Assembly (NCBI GenBank): GCA_947448695.1
Contig: CANFOL010000012.1
Span: 1 to 64,000, forward strand
Length of the DNA stretch: 64,000 nt
Reading direction: 5' to 3'
Source: Burkholderiaceae bacterium
GTDB lineage: Bacteria > Pseudomonadota > Gammaproteobacteria > Burkholderiales > Burkholderiaceae
In this document: positions 17,531 through 25,315 of the stretch, piece by piece
Layout of the letters: each line of letters begins with the position of its first letter
How positions within the stretch are numbered: position 1 is the stretch's first letter
Position numbers and translations under genes: made by a program
Notes under the pieces: model-generated
Seen by the model: only the letters and a program-made list of their open reading frames with translations
Database searches by the model: none
Told to the model about the DNA's origin: nothing

Positions 17531-17642
17531 CACTACGTTCCATGAATAATCACTTCGTTCATGTATCTATTTTTATTAATCCAAATAAGACCACGAACGA
17601 ACGTATGTGAGTGAGTATGACGAAACGAAGTGTAGTCATACT
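17531..17642. repeat. Cluster of CACWWCGTT motifs with a hairpin
   Basis: CACTACGTTC (17531-17540) and CACTTCGTTC (17551-17560) are direct repeats 20 bp apart, each followed by CATG or ATG. AACGAAGTG (17624-17632) is the same motif on the other strand, and GAACGTATGTG (17599-17609) a diverged copy. AGTATGAC (17614-17621) pairs with GTCATACT (17635-17642). Iteron-like layout; function unknown. Confidence 0.5.
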
Positions 17643-17676
17643 TAATGTTCCGTTAAGAACAAATTAATATCCAACA

Positions 17677-17859
17677 TTAATCATAATATGGTTCTCTAGA
17701 GTATTCTTGAATCTGCTCTTGTGCCTTATGGTCACATATAGGATCTTGATAAAAATTACCTATCTTATCCAGCTTCTCTTGTAATTGGACTTTCCAAGAT
17801 TTTTTCATTAATGGTTTACCAAGAATGATTACATTTGAACCATTTGACCTAGATTTCAT
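17677..17859 (-). CDS. Possible small protein (60 aa)
   Basis: A short basic frame from ATG 17859 (a TTG at 17874 is also in frame), sequence beginning MKSRSNGSNVIILGKP. No family recognised, no clear Shine-Dalgarno, and nothing in the neighbourhood supports it beyond an open frame in a sparse region. Confidence 0.25.
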   Translation of the reverse strand: MKSRSNGSNVIILGKPLMKKSWKVQLQEKLDKIGNFYQDPICDHKAQEQIQEYSREPYYD

Positions 17860-18042
17860 AAAAGATTTAACCAATTAATTAAGACTAATAAGTTTCCACT
17901 ATTCATGGTTAGATTCCAAGTTATATAAATACCCATAAGAATTACCAATAAACCCAATATGAACCAAGATTGTCGTTAGTGATATCGCTTACCGTAGTCT
18001 TCACTTACATCTTAGTTTCTATGTCCAATTAAAGGGAGTCAA

Positions 18043-18240
18043 ATGAATTATCAAATTACCGACAAACCAAATGTTCAGTTTCCAATCCGAATCTCACATG
18101 AGTTACATACTCGATTTACTCAAGTTTCTCAAGATACTCGAATTAATAAGTCTACATTACTGAGAATTGCTATGGATAGGTTAGTAACGCAGATTCAAAG
18201 TAACGGTATAACGGCAGTGCTGAATGAGGTGTCGGAATGA
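18043..18240 (+). CDS. Ribbon-helix-helix (CopG/Arc-like) DNA-binding protein
   Basis: 65 residues with the pattern of a ribbon-helix-helix repressor: a short beta strand (NVQFPIRIS, about 9-17), helix A (HELHTRFTQVSQDT) and helix B (NKSTLLRIAMDRLV), dimerising to contact operators through the strands. AAAGGGAG precedes ATG 18043 at ideal spacing. It heads a four-gene operon and overlaps the next gene by 4 nt (ATGA), so it probably controls that operon or forms an antitoxin-like component. Confidence 0.75.
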   Translation: MNYQITDKPNVQFPIRISHELHTRFTQVSQDTRINKSTLLRIAMDRLVTQIQSNGITAVLNEVSE

Positions 18241-18422
18241 AGAAGTCGTTCAAACGATATCTTAAAGAAAATCAAGAGAGGTATTACACCACCTTAAATC
18301 TATACAAAGAGATGAGTTCAGAAGATATTGCTTATTACTTTGAACAACTACTTCCTGTCATTTATAAGTCTTTACAGAGTTCTGATGAAGTTCTTGTAAC
18401 AGTTGAAACAGTAGGTGATTAA
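18237..18422 (+). CDS. Small hypothetical protein (61 aa), operon gene 2
   Basis: A 61-residue protein with a basic N-terminus (MKKSFKRYLKENQERYY) and an acidic remainder; no recognised family, signal or membrane segment. Its ATG overlaps the stop of the ribbon-helix-helix gene in an ATGA arrangement, which argues for translational coupling and for the frame being real. Confidence 0.6.
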   Translation: MKKSFKRYLKENQERYYTTLNLYKEMSSEDIAYYFEQLLPVIYKSLQSSDEVLVTVETVGD

Positions 18423-18424
18423 TC

Positions 18425-18598
18425 ATGATTCTTGATAAGATCAATCTCAAAAGAACAATTGACCAGACTAGACCTCAAGATTTACTTGTTCTCAGTGTGA
18501 ACAACATTGAAAAAGATAGTGTAAACACCAATCTCAAAACGATTGAAAAATTCATGAATAAAAAGGATGATTATGTAATTATGGTGATGAGGAGGTGA
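18425..18598 (+). CDS. Small hypothetical protein (57 aa), operon gene 3
   Basis: A 57-residue frame (MILDKINLKRTIDQTRPQDL to DDYVIMVMRR) starting 2 nt after the previous stop. Its last codons AGG AGG TGA contain the AGGAGGTGAT ribosome binding site of the next gene, so the two are physically interlocked. No family recognised. The tight packing on both sides is the main support. Confidence 0.5.
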   Translation: MILDKINLKRTIDQTRPQDLLVLSVNNIEKDSVNTNLKTIEKFMNKKDDYVIMVMRR

Positions 18599-18605
18599 TG
18601 TAGAT

Positions 18606-19598
18606 ATGAGATTTCAAATTGAGCCTGTTAAAAGTAATTCAATTACTGAAAGATGGATTTTTAAAAAAAAAGATAAAGAAATTAAATGTGGTTATGTTTA
18701 TGACAGTGGATATTTAACATTAAAAGTCGAACCTACATTTCTTAAAACTTACAATCCAGAAATAGGAATTTGTTTAGATGACATAAAGGGATGTATTGAA
18801 CGAAATTTTAATAATAGAAAGAAAGTAATTCATTTTTCAGAAACTATTCCAGAAGAAGAAAGAAAAAAATTTCTAAAAAAATTCGAAAAGGAAGATATTA
18901 ATTATTTTTATAGCAATAAATTTCTTGGCTATGGTGGGAAATTTGACTCAAGTGAAATGTTTATCTTTGGAGAACTAATTTGTAAAAAAACTTTTGAGTT
19001 TATAGAGGATGAATTTTTAGTTAATTTGGTTTTTAAAAATATTAATTTATCTAGAGATGAAATTATTAGAAATTGTGGATATGTTAATGAAGATAATGAA
19101 TTACATTACATATTATTTTATGAAAAATTTTGTGAGGCGATTAAATGGAGAAGTTTAGATTGGGATACTCAATTTTTTTATGATTTTATAGATGAGAATA
19201 GGTCAGTATCTACGCCAACTGATTTTTTTGGAACTATTGGAGGCAGAGATATTTTGACTGTTACTGAAATAGTTGGTGACATTAATGAGATTTGGACAGA
19301 CGAAAAATTTATAAAAGTAGTTGAAGATCCTAAAGACTATAGTTGGTCGGGACCTTACGAAACGGGAAACCCTAATAATGGATCCAAGGGATACTTTTAT
19401 GGGCATAATTCTCTTGAGCAGGCATTTATGAGTTTTTCAGGCTTTATCCCAGACCTTATGAGACCTGCATACCTTGAGTTATCCTCTGAACATGAGGGAA
19501 TGGACTTAAAGGATTATTTAGAAGAATATGGCGAACATCCAATTAAACTTATAGAAATAATGTTTAACTATAATTCTTTTGTACACAACCCATACTAG
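18606..19598 (+). CDS. Hypothetical element cargo protein (330 aa)
   Basis: 330 residues, aromatic-rich and acidic overall, very AT-rich codons; no signal peptide, membrane segment, nucleotide-binding loop or nuclease motif that I recognise. A perfect AGGAGGTGAT precedes ATG 18606. The C-terminal third (WSGPYETGNPNNGSKGYFYG, then LEQAFMSFSGF) is the most distinctive part. Last gene of the operon led by the ribbon-helix-helix protein and next to the serine recombinase; as element cargo of unknown type it could be a defence, anti-defence or toxin component, which is speculation. Confidence 0.65.
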   Translation: MRFQIEPVKSNSITERWIFKKKDKEIKCGYVYDSGYLTLKVEPTFLKTYNPEIGICLDDIKGCIERNFNNRKKVIHFSETIPEEERKKFLKKFEKEDINYFYSNKFLGYGGKFDSSEMFIFGELICKKTFEFIEDEFLVNLVFKNINLSRDEIIRNCGYVNEDNELHYILFYEKFCEAIKWRSLDWDTQFFYDFIDENRSVSTPTDFFGTIGGRDILTVTEIVGDINEIWTDEKFIKVVEDPKDYSWSGPYETGNPNNGSKGYFYGHNSLEQAFMSFSGFIPDLMRPAYLELSSEHEGMDLKDYLEEYGEHPIKLIEIMFNYNSFVHNPY

Positions 19599-19651
19599 TA
19601 AATATATGATTGATATTTTCTTAAGCTTTTTTTAGAAACCTATTTTTATTA

Positions 19652-20239
19652 TCAAACATTCCCAACTACCTTATAGTAAGTCGCACATCCAATACTAAGT
19701 TTGCGACAGGTTTCTCTGACACCTACACCTTTATCTTTAAGTATAAGAACTGCTTGTTTCAGGCCATCGTTTAAAGAAGAGGGACGACCTAATTTGATAC
19801 CATTTTTCTTTGCTCTATCTAATCCCGCCACAACACGTTCTCGTATCATTTCTCGTTCAAATGATGCTAATGAACTAAAGATTCCAAATATCATTCTGCC
19901 TGAACTGGTTTGAGTGTCAATACTTTGCTGAGAAAAGAACATATCAATTTTTATTGCGTTGAGTTCATTCATTATTTCGATGAGATGAGTCACGGAACGA
20001 CCTAATCTTGAAATGTCCCAACACATCAGTAACTCAAACTTACGATGAGTGGCATCTTTCATCATTTGGTTGAGTGCTGGTCTATCTTCACGACCTTTTG
20101 AACCTGATATTCCTTTATCTTCGTAAATCTGAACAATGTTGTATCCAGATCTTTCAGCAATTTCCTTAAGAGCGAGTATTTGATTCTCAGTAGACTGTTT
20201 ATCAGTAGAAACTCTTGCGTATATTGCGACTTTTTTCAT
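19652..20239 (-). CDS. Serine recombinase (resolvase/invertase family)
   Basis: 195 residues from ATG 20239, which has GAGGG at good spacing (a GTG at 20251 is also in frame). The resolvase catalytic domain shows the nucleophile Ser11 in YARVSTDKQ, the conserved arginines in DISRLGRS, and the long E helix (SFEREMIRERVVAGLDRAK); a short C-terminal helix-turn-helix (GVGVRETCRKLSIGCATYYKVV) binds DNA. Length fits Tn3-type resolvases or DNA invertases. It may resolve multimers of the excised element or invert a segment; no matching recombination site was identified. Confidence 0.93.
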   Translation of the reverse strand: MKKVAIYARVSTDKQSTENQILALKEIAERSGYNIVQIYEDKGISGSKGREDRPALNQMMKDATHRKFELLMCWDISRLGRSVTHLIEIMNELNAIKIDMFFSQQSIDTQTSSGRMIFGIFSSLASFEREMIRERVVAGLDRAKKNGIKLGRPSSLNDGLKQAVLILKDKGVGVRETCRKLSIGCATYYKVVGNV

Positions 20240-20338
20240 GATTACCCTCACATTGTTTTGGAGTGGAGGAGGGTAACAAACGTGGATGAAATGGCAAGTT
20301 GTTCATATGTGAACAAACTTATCTCATATTGTGAAACT

Positions 20339-20361
20339 GGTGTGATACATTGGTGTGATAC
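20339..20361 (+). repeat. Right pair of integrase arm-type repeats
   Basis: Two exact copies of GGTGTGATAC (20339-20348 and 20352-20361), 13-bp period, 61 bp inside the right attachment core. They match the pair at 11742-11764 in sequence, spacing and orientation. Confidence 0.68.
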
Positions 20362-20411
20362 ATTTAATATTATTTAATAAATTACCATGTAGTAACAATA
20401 AGATACAGCGT

Positions 20412-20440
20412 TTGGTCGGGTCTCACACCGTCCCGACCAA
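20412..20440 (+). other. Right attachment core (attR) with flanking hairpin
   Basis: The 18-bp core TCACACCGTCCCGACCAA (20423-20440) duplicates the tRNA-Pro 3' end. In addition TTGGTCGGG (20412-20420) is the exact reverse complement of CCCGACCAA (20432-20440), so this end can form a 9-bp hairpin that the left end lacks. Confidence 0.85.
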
Positions 20441-20707
20441 TTAAATCAATAAGTGCCGGATGTAATCTCTGCTACGGAGGGGTGCACAATTTTTTATTTT
20501 TTTAAAACTTTCGCTTCATAGCTCTTGAAGTTATCGACCACCTGCACCACAAACTCAAGTACCGAAACTCATCCACAATCAACCCATTATGAGCTAATGA
20601 TAAGATATAAATACTCTCATTAATCGCCGTACTAAATTGATATCAATTCATTCAAGAGCCCTGATCAATGATAATCGTCTAATAATTTAATACTCAAAGG
20701 AGCGCAT

Positions 20708-21547
20708 ATGATTAACACAACATCTGTACCTGTTATTACCTCCCAAGGATGTAGTATTCCTCAAATTGGTTTTGGAACTTCTCAATTAGGCGACTGTGCC
20801 GAACTAGTTTGCCATGCCTTAAAGTTAGGATATCGACATATTGATACTGCTTGGAAATACGGCTCAGAAAAAGGAGTTGGCGAAGGAATACGTGCATCTG
20901 GTGTGCCACGAAGCGAGATATTCTTAGTAACAAAAGTCTCTCACGAATACCTCTCTAAAGATGCTTTCGCGAAATCAGTGGATGAGAGTTTAAAAAATCT
21001 TCAAGTCGATTATGTTGATATGCTGCACGTCCATTGGCCAACTATTGACAATATCCCAATGGCTGAAACAATGACTGCCTTAGCGCTAGCCAAGCAAAAA
21101 GGATTAACTCGCCATATTGGTGTAGCGAACTTTAATATTGCCCTACTTGAGCAGGCGATGTCGCTCTGTCCTGAACCCATTGTGTCTTTACAAGCGGAGT
21201 ATCATCCCTACTTAGATCAGAGTAAATTATTAGCGTTTTGTAAAAGCAAAGGGTTAATTTTTACGGCTTATTGTCCACTGGCACGTGGTCGTTTATTTGA
21301 TGATCCAGTCCTTGCTGAGATGGCAAGAAATAAAGATAAATCCATCGCACAAATTGTTTTACGTTGGCTTACTCAACAAGGGCAGATTATTCCCATTCCA
21401 AGATCGTCTAACCTTGAGCGTATTGCGCAGAACTTAGATATATTTAATTTCACGCTATCCCCATCAGAAATGGAGCTAATCCACTCACTAGCCAAACCCG
21501 ATGGAAGAATAGCAAACCCAGCTGGCAGAGCACCGCTTTGGGATTAA
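20708..21547 (+). CDS. Aldo-keto reductase
   Basis: A 279-residue NADPH-dependent reductase of the 2,5-diketo-gluconate reductase-like group. The full catalytic tetrad is present: Asp46 (HIDTAWKYG), Tyr51, Lys76 (LVTKVS) and His109 (HVHWP); the cofactor-binding end IPIPRSSNLERIAQNLDIF is typical. It would reduce a carbonyl of unknown nature in the cytoplasm. AAAGGAG precedes ATG 20708. First host gene right of the element; converges on the next receptor gene, with AGGTAAC/GTTACCT inverted repeats in between. Confidence 0.92.
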   Translation: MINTTSVPVITSQGCSIPQIGFGTSQLGDCAELVCHALKLGYRHIDTAWKYGSEKGVGEGIRASGVPRSEIFLVTKVSHEYLSKDAFAKSVDESLKNLQVDYVDMLHVHWPTIDNIPMAETMTALALAKQKGLTRHIGVANFNIALLEQAMSLCPEPIVSLQAEYHPYLDQSKLLAFCKSKGLIFTAYCPLARGRLFDDPVLAEMARNKDKSIAQIVLRWLTQQGQIIPIPRSSNLERIAQNLDIFNFTLSPSEMELIHSLAKPDGRIANPAGRAPLWD

Positions 21548-21586
21548 AAATTATCAAATCAGGTAACTGTTAAACGCAGCGGTTAC

Positions 21587-22597
21587 CTACTCAGATTTAA
21601 TTCCTGCAGCTTTAATGACTGCTGCATTACTAATGAGTTCATCCTTAATTAATTGATCAAACTGCTCAGGGCTCATTGGCATTGCTTCTGCTCCTAGACT
21701 TACTAAGCGATCTTTGACTTCGTTGTCTTGTAGCGCTTTTAAAGTGGATTGATTTAATTTATTTACAATGTCGCGGGGAGTTTTGGAAGACACCAGCATA
21801 CCGATCCAAAATAAATATTCTGATTTAGCAATACCCGCCTCTGCTAATGTAGGGACGTCCGGTAATTGGGATGATCGCTTTGGTGTGCTCACTGCTAAAG
21901 GAATTAATTTCCCTGCTTTAATCATGGGCAAGGCTGAGACTAAGGGCGCAAAAAAGTAATCTATGCGCCCAGTCATCGTCTCGGTAATTGCCTCAGGAGA
22001 ACCCTTGTAGGGCACATGAAGTGCGTCAATGCCAGTTGCTAATTTAAATTTTTCTGCGCTCATATGCGTTGCACTGCCTAACCCAGCCGACGCATAATTG
22101 AGTTGCCCTGGCTTATCTTTAGCAGCTGCTACGACATCCTTCACCGATTTATAACCTTTACTTGGCGATACAACCATGACGTTTGGGACTACTGCAAGAG
22201 GTGTCACAGCAGAAAAATCTTTCACTGGATCGTAACTTACCTTGTTGATAAGAGGCAAAACAGTGTGCGCTCCAGTATAAACAAATATAGAGTGCCCATC
22301 TGCAGGAGAATTTAAAATGGTTTGAATAGCAACAGTCCCAGCGGCTCCGGGCTTATTCTCTACGATGACAGAAACTCCAAATTCATTCTGCAATTTTTCT
22401 GCAATAGATCGAGCAATAATATCTGAGGCGCTACCTGCAGTTGCCCCAGAAATCAATTTGATTGGTTTACTCGGGAAGGTTTGGGCGAAACCGTTTAAAT
22501 GGGTTAGTCCAAGACCAATACTAAACAGCACAACATAAGTTAAATGTATTGCTTTACTTCTAGTCAATAGCCATTGAGTCATTTTTTTCCTATTCAA
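21587..22597 (-). CDS. Bug-family tripartite tricarboxylate transporter receptor
   Basis: A 336-residue periplasmic substrate-binding protein: signal peptide in the first ~37 residues, then FPSKPIKLISGATAGSASDI, where other members have the PFPPGG loop, and ENKPGAAGTVAIQTI. Bug receptors capture carboxylates or related small molecules for a TctAB-type permease. It lies 6 nt after the alpha/beta hydrolase gene and is surely cotranscribed, so the ligand is probably the substrate or product of that enzyme. Confidence 0.93.
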   Translation of the reverse strand: MNRKKMTQWLLTRSKAIHLTYVVLFSIGLGLTHLNGFAQTFPSKPIKLISGATAGSASDIIARSIAEKLQNEFGVSVIVENKPGAAGTVAIQTILNSPADGHSIFVYTGAHTVLPLINKVSYDPVKDFSAVTPLAVVPNVMVVSPSKGYKSVKDVVAAAKDKPGQLNYASAGLGSATHMSAEKFKLATGIDALHVPYKGSPEAITETMTGRIDYFFAPLVSALPMIKAGKLIPLAVSTPKRSSQLPDVPTLAEAGIAKSEYLFWIGMLVSSKTPRDIVNKLNQSTLKALQDNEVKDRLVSLGAEAMPMSPEQFDQLIKDELISNAAVIKAAGIKSE

Positions 22598-22603
22598 AGA
22601 TTA

Positions 22604-23707
22604 TTAAATGCGTGGCAAACCTAATTGCTCAGCCATCCAATCTGCTGTTCGATGTCGATATCGGTAAGGGCGATTATTCGCAATATGGTTACCATCTTCG
22701 ACAATTAATAATTCTGTTGGGCCAGAAGCCTCATCTGCCATTCGCTTGGTATCCTGCCAAGGAATTAACCGATCTAACTTGCCAGTAACTAAAAATAAGG
22801 GGCAAGTAATTTGTTGAGCAATGCCATTTTTCATCGTCAGCGTTTGACTATATTCCTTCGCCTGCGCCTCAGTCGCCAAATGACTTCTGACCCGAAATGC
22901 CTCTCGAGTTAGCGGTGGCAATTGCTCCCAAGTATCAGAAAAGTCATAAGGCCCCGCAAGACCAATACAAGCTGTCAAGCGTTTTTCAAAAGCAGCTGCT
23001 CGAGGAGCATAGTAGCCACCTAAGCTCACACCCCATAAACCAATCCGGGTATGGTCAATATCATTTCTCTGCATCAACCAGTCTACCATTGCCTTGACTG
23101 GCACCTCATAATCCCCACGAATTGGGAAATCATATTCAGCTTCACCTTGGCCTGGACCATCCACCAATAAAGTGGCCATACCTCGCGCCAAAAAAGGGAG
23201 CTCATAAGCTTCAAGCTCTTCTTTGGCGGAGTCTAGGCCTGGTACCATAATAAGTATGGGTGGTTTTTGATGATTGCTTGGTGCTCCGTTGTGATTGGCA
23301 CTATAAGGCAATCGTAAGAAACCAGCCAAAGTCTTCCCTAAATAAGGAATTTCAACGCGTACCGCTGGTGGGCGCATATGAGGTAATGCTAATTGTTTAC
23401 ATTCAACCGCCTTCATGTGAGCTGCCCGCATCTCGCCTATATCATGGACAGATACGAATTTGGCAAAATGATAATACACCGCAGCTCGAGATAAATGCTC
23501 GCTAGCACTCAAGAAAAATTGTTGCTCTAGTGCCTCTTTTCCGAGATTTTCGTGGACGAGCGCTCTTTTACTCCAAGCACTAGTCCAATCCTCCCAGCGA
23601 TCAATTCCTTGCGTCACTTCTTGAAAATCGGTCAGTAAAATACCATTCGACACAAAGCGTGGTGCCCAATGCGCAATAGCTGACTCAACTCGTGGATCTT
23701 TACTCAT
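22604..23707 (-). CDS. Alpha/beta hydrolase, pseudooxynicotine hydrolase/FrsA-like
   Basis: A 367-residue hydrolase with an N-terminal helical cap of about 130 residues and a C-terminal alpha/beta core. The nucleophile elbow is GLWGVSLGGYYAPR, the oxyanion region MVPGLDSAKEE, and the late acid and His are likely in GKLDRLIP and EDGNHIANN. This architecture is that of 2,6-dihydroxypseudooxynicotine hydrolase, a C-C bond hydrolase; the actual substrate here is unknown. First gene of a pair with the receptor downstream. Confidence 0.85.
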   Translation of the reverse strand: MSKDPRVESAIAHWAPRFVSNGILLTDFQEVTQGIDRWEDWTSAWSKRALVHENLGKEALEQQFFLSASEHLSRAAVYYHFAKFVSVHDIGEMRAAHMKAVECKQLALPHMRPPAVRVEIPYLGKTLAGFLRLPYSANHNGAPSNHQKPPILIMVPGLDSAKEELEAYELPFLARGMATLLVDGPGQGEAEYDFPIRGDYEVPVKAMVDWLMQRNDIDHTRIGLWGVSLGGYYAPRAAAFEKRLTACIGLAGPYDFSDTWEQLPPLTREAFRVRSHLATEAQAKEYSQTLTMKNGIAQQITCPLFLVTGKLDRLIPWQDTKRMADEASGPTELLIVEDGNHIANNRPYRYRHRTADWMAEQLGLPRI

Positions 23708-23921
23708 TAAACTTCTGTCTCCTTAGGCATACACTTTCATGCAAGACTCGCAAAGTACTTGCGAGAAATTGATGCTAGTGCTTTTATAAATATAGTATCT
23801 ATCATATCCAAAAAACACAACTAAGCAAACATTTTTTAAAGTGCCTCATCAACATATCATCCAAAATCTATGCGGGATTAAGTTATTTACTCAAACACGC
23901 CAGTTATACAATCTTCAGAGG

Positions 23922-24416
23922 TTATTTTGATAGGTTTTGACAAATACCTTTGTACTCAGAAATTTGTGGATTGGTGTATTCCGGCAGGAAATTGATTTCT
24001 TGCTTAGTCATTTCACCAGAAGCGCGGTTGATTAAAACCTTGACCGTCTTATCGCGTCCTTTTGTTAAGTGACTACCATTGACTCGGATGTTTTTTTCAT
24101 CGACTACAACCGACATATGTTTCACATCATTTTCACTACGATGGTTATAGGTGATAAATGAAAAATCAGGATCATCAGACTCAATGAGCCACACATCACT
24201 ATATTTGTTAGGATCATTTGAGGTAGATACGGGTACATAGGTGACCTTCATCAAAGCGTTCACTTCTTTGGGTGAAGACTCCACTATAGTTCCGTCATTT
24301 TGCGTTAAAACTGAAGTTAGGAGACCTTTACATGAGAGAGAAATTTTTTCTTTTTCTATATTCTTACTACATCCAACGAGTAAAAGAAGGGCCATCCCTA
24401 TAATAAGTATTTTCAT
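23922..24416 (-). CDS. Putative lipoprotein
   Basis: I choose ATG 24416, which places a lipoprotein signal (MKILIIGMALLLLVGC, lipobox LVGC) at the very start and gives 164 residues; the frame extends upstream to 24527 but those 37 residues would bury the signal. The mature part is hydrophilic and beta-rich with no recognised domain. It should be lipid-anchored in the periplasm. Stand-alone gene. Confidence 0.65.
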   Translation of the reverse strand: MKILIIGMALLLLVGCSKNIEKEKISLSCKGLLTSVLTQNDGTIVESSPKEVNALMKVTYVPVSTSNDPNKYSDVWLIESDDPDFSFITYNHRSENDVKHMSVVVDEKNIRVNGSHLTKGRDKTVKVLINRASGEMTKQEINFLPEYTNPQISEYKGICQNLSK

Positions 24417-24761
24417 AGGCCAACTGTACCATCTATCAATCACTTCACCGAACTTATTCATGTTGAAAAGAAAAAATACTTTTGAGAAGAGAAAGGTGGT
24501 TTGTTCTTGCGTGTACGAGTTCCCCACTTAAGGTATTGAACTGTTTAATAAAATGTAAAACTACATTGACTTGTTCACACTTCATGCTAAGAAAAAATTT
24601 AATCAATTCTTCACGAGCAGTAAATTGATTGTGGGCATTGCCGGAATCATGTAAATTAGATAAATCGAGAAAATAATCAAAAACTATTCAAATAGTTTAA
24701 ATAAGACTTAGTGAAATTTAGTCAATCACGGTGACATATAGACTGCCTTAGGAGAGTAAAA

Positions 24762-25292
24762 ATAAAAAAAATAAACCGACCCACGCCTTCACATTTCGGA
24801 ATATATGTTACTGATTTGCAGAAAATGGCAAATTTTTATCAAGAGCTATTTGGTCTTTCGGTTACTGATTCAGGGCAGCCGGAACACTTTAAACATGATT
24901 TAATTTTTTTGAGTGCCTCTAAGGAGCAGCATCATCAGCTTGTTCTTGCTTCTGGAAGACCAACAACGGCGGTATTTAGTAATGTGATGCAAATCTCATT
25001 TATGGTTCCAAATATTCAATATTTACGGGATATTTGGTCGCTAGCTGAGCGCTTAGGCGCTACAAATATTCGTGGAATTAATCATTTAAATTCACTTTCA
25101 GTTTATTTTTACGATCCAGAAAACAACACTGTAGAGGTTTATTTGGACATGCCATTCTATGTTCCTCAGCCCTATGGAGAGCCTCTTGACCTGAGTTTGA
25201 CTGATCAGGAAATTATGCAGTATTCAGAAATGAAGGCTAAACTAAACTCGGGTTTTCAAAAAATAGACCAATGGCAAAATTCCTTTGAATAA
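24762..25292 (+). CDS. VOC-superfamily (glyoxalase/dioxygenase-like) protein lacking a standard start codon
   Basis: The conserved first VOC strand with its metal-ligand His (PSHFGIYVTDLQKMANFYQELFGL) begins well before the first standard start, TTG 24816. Between the upstream stop (TGA 24732) and 24816 no ATG, GTG, TTG or CTG is in frame; ATA 24762 lies 5 nt after AGGAGAG (24750-24756), so I propose an ATA start giving 176 residues. The later metal ligands look present (SVYFYDPENNTVEVY). Related in length and ending to the VOC protein at 38349. It precedes a receptor gene by 23 nt. Alternatively the gene has lost its start. Confidence 0.7.
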   Translation: MKKINRPTPSHFGIYVTDLQKMANFYQELFGLSVTDSGQPEHFKHDLIFLSASKEQHHQLVLASGRPTTAVFSNVMQISFMVPNIQYLRDIWSLAERLGATNIRGINHLNSLSVYFYDPENNTVEVYLDMPFYVPQPYGEPLDLSLTDQEIMQYSEMKAKLNSGFQKIDQWQNSFE

Positions 25293-25315
25293 ATAACGAC
25301 TCTTAAGGAGATAAT

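Larger units (their letters stand above)
16960..17676. other. Gene-poor stretch of the element with hairpins and short repeats
   Basis: No convincing gene is seen here. It holds an 11-bp-stem hairpin at 17447-17474 and, at 17531-17642, repeated CACWWCGTT motifs with another hairpin. Such a layout is compatible with an origin, a transfer or packaging site, or a regulatory region; none can be chosen from the sequence. Confidence 0.5.
11676..20440. mobile_element. tRNA-Pro integrated genetic element with restriction-modification cargo
   Basis: About 8.8 kb bounded by the 18-bp tRNA-derived repeat. Inside are an integrase adjacent to the tRNA, a restriction-modification operon, a structured-leader gene, a four-gene unknown operon and a serine recombinase. 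No capsid, tail, replication initiator or conjugation gene is recognised, so it is a compact genomic island or satellite-like element. The interior is visibly richer in A and T than the flanking genes. Confidence 0.88.

Noticed and set aside
17520-17660. CRISPR-like array suspected from recurring CACTTCGTTC motifs
   Set aside because: The repeats are only about 10 bp, partly inverted, and lack regular spacers or any cas gene nearby.
20441-20707. Possible gene remnant to the right of the island (a reverse-strand piece reading EFVVQVVDNFKSYEAKVLKK)
   Set aside because: Only about 20 residues look protein-like, flanked by stops; I could not link it to a family, so it is left as intergenic sequence.
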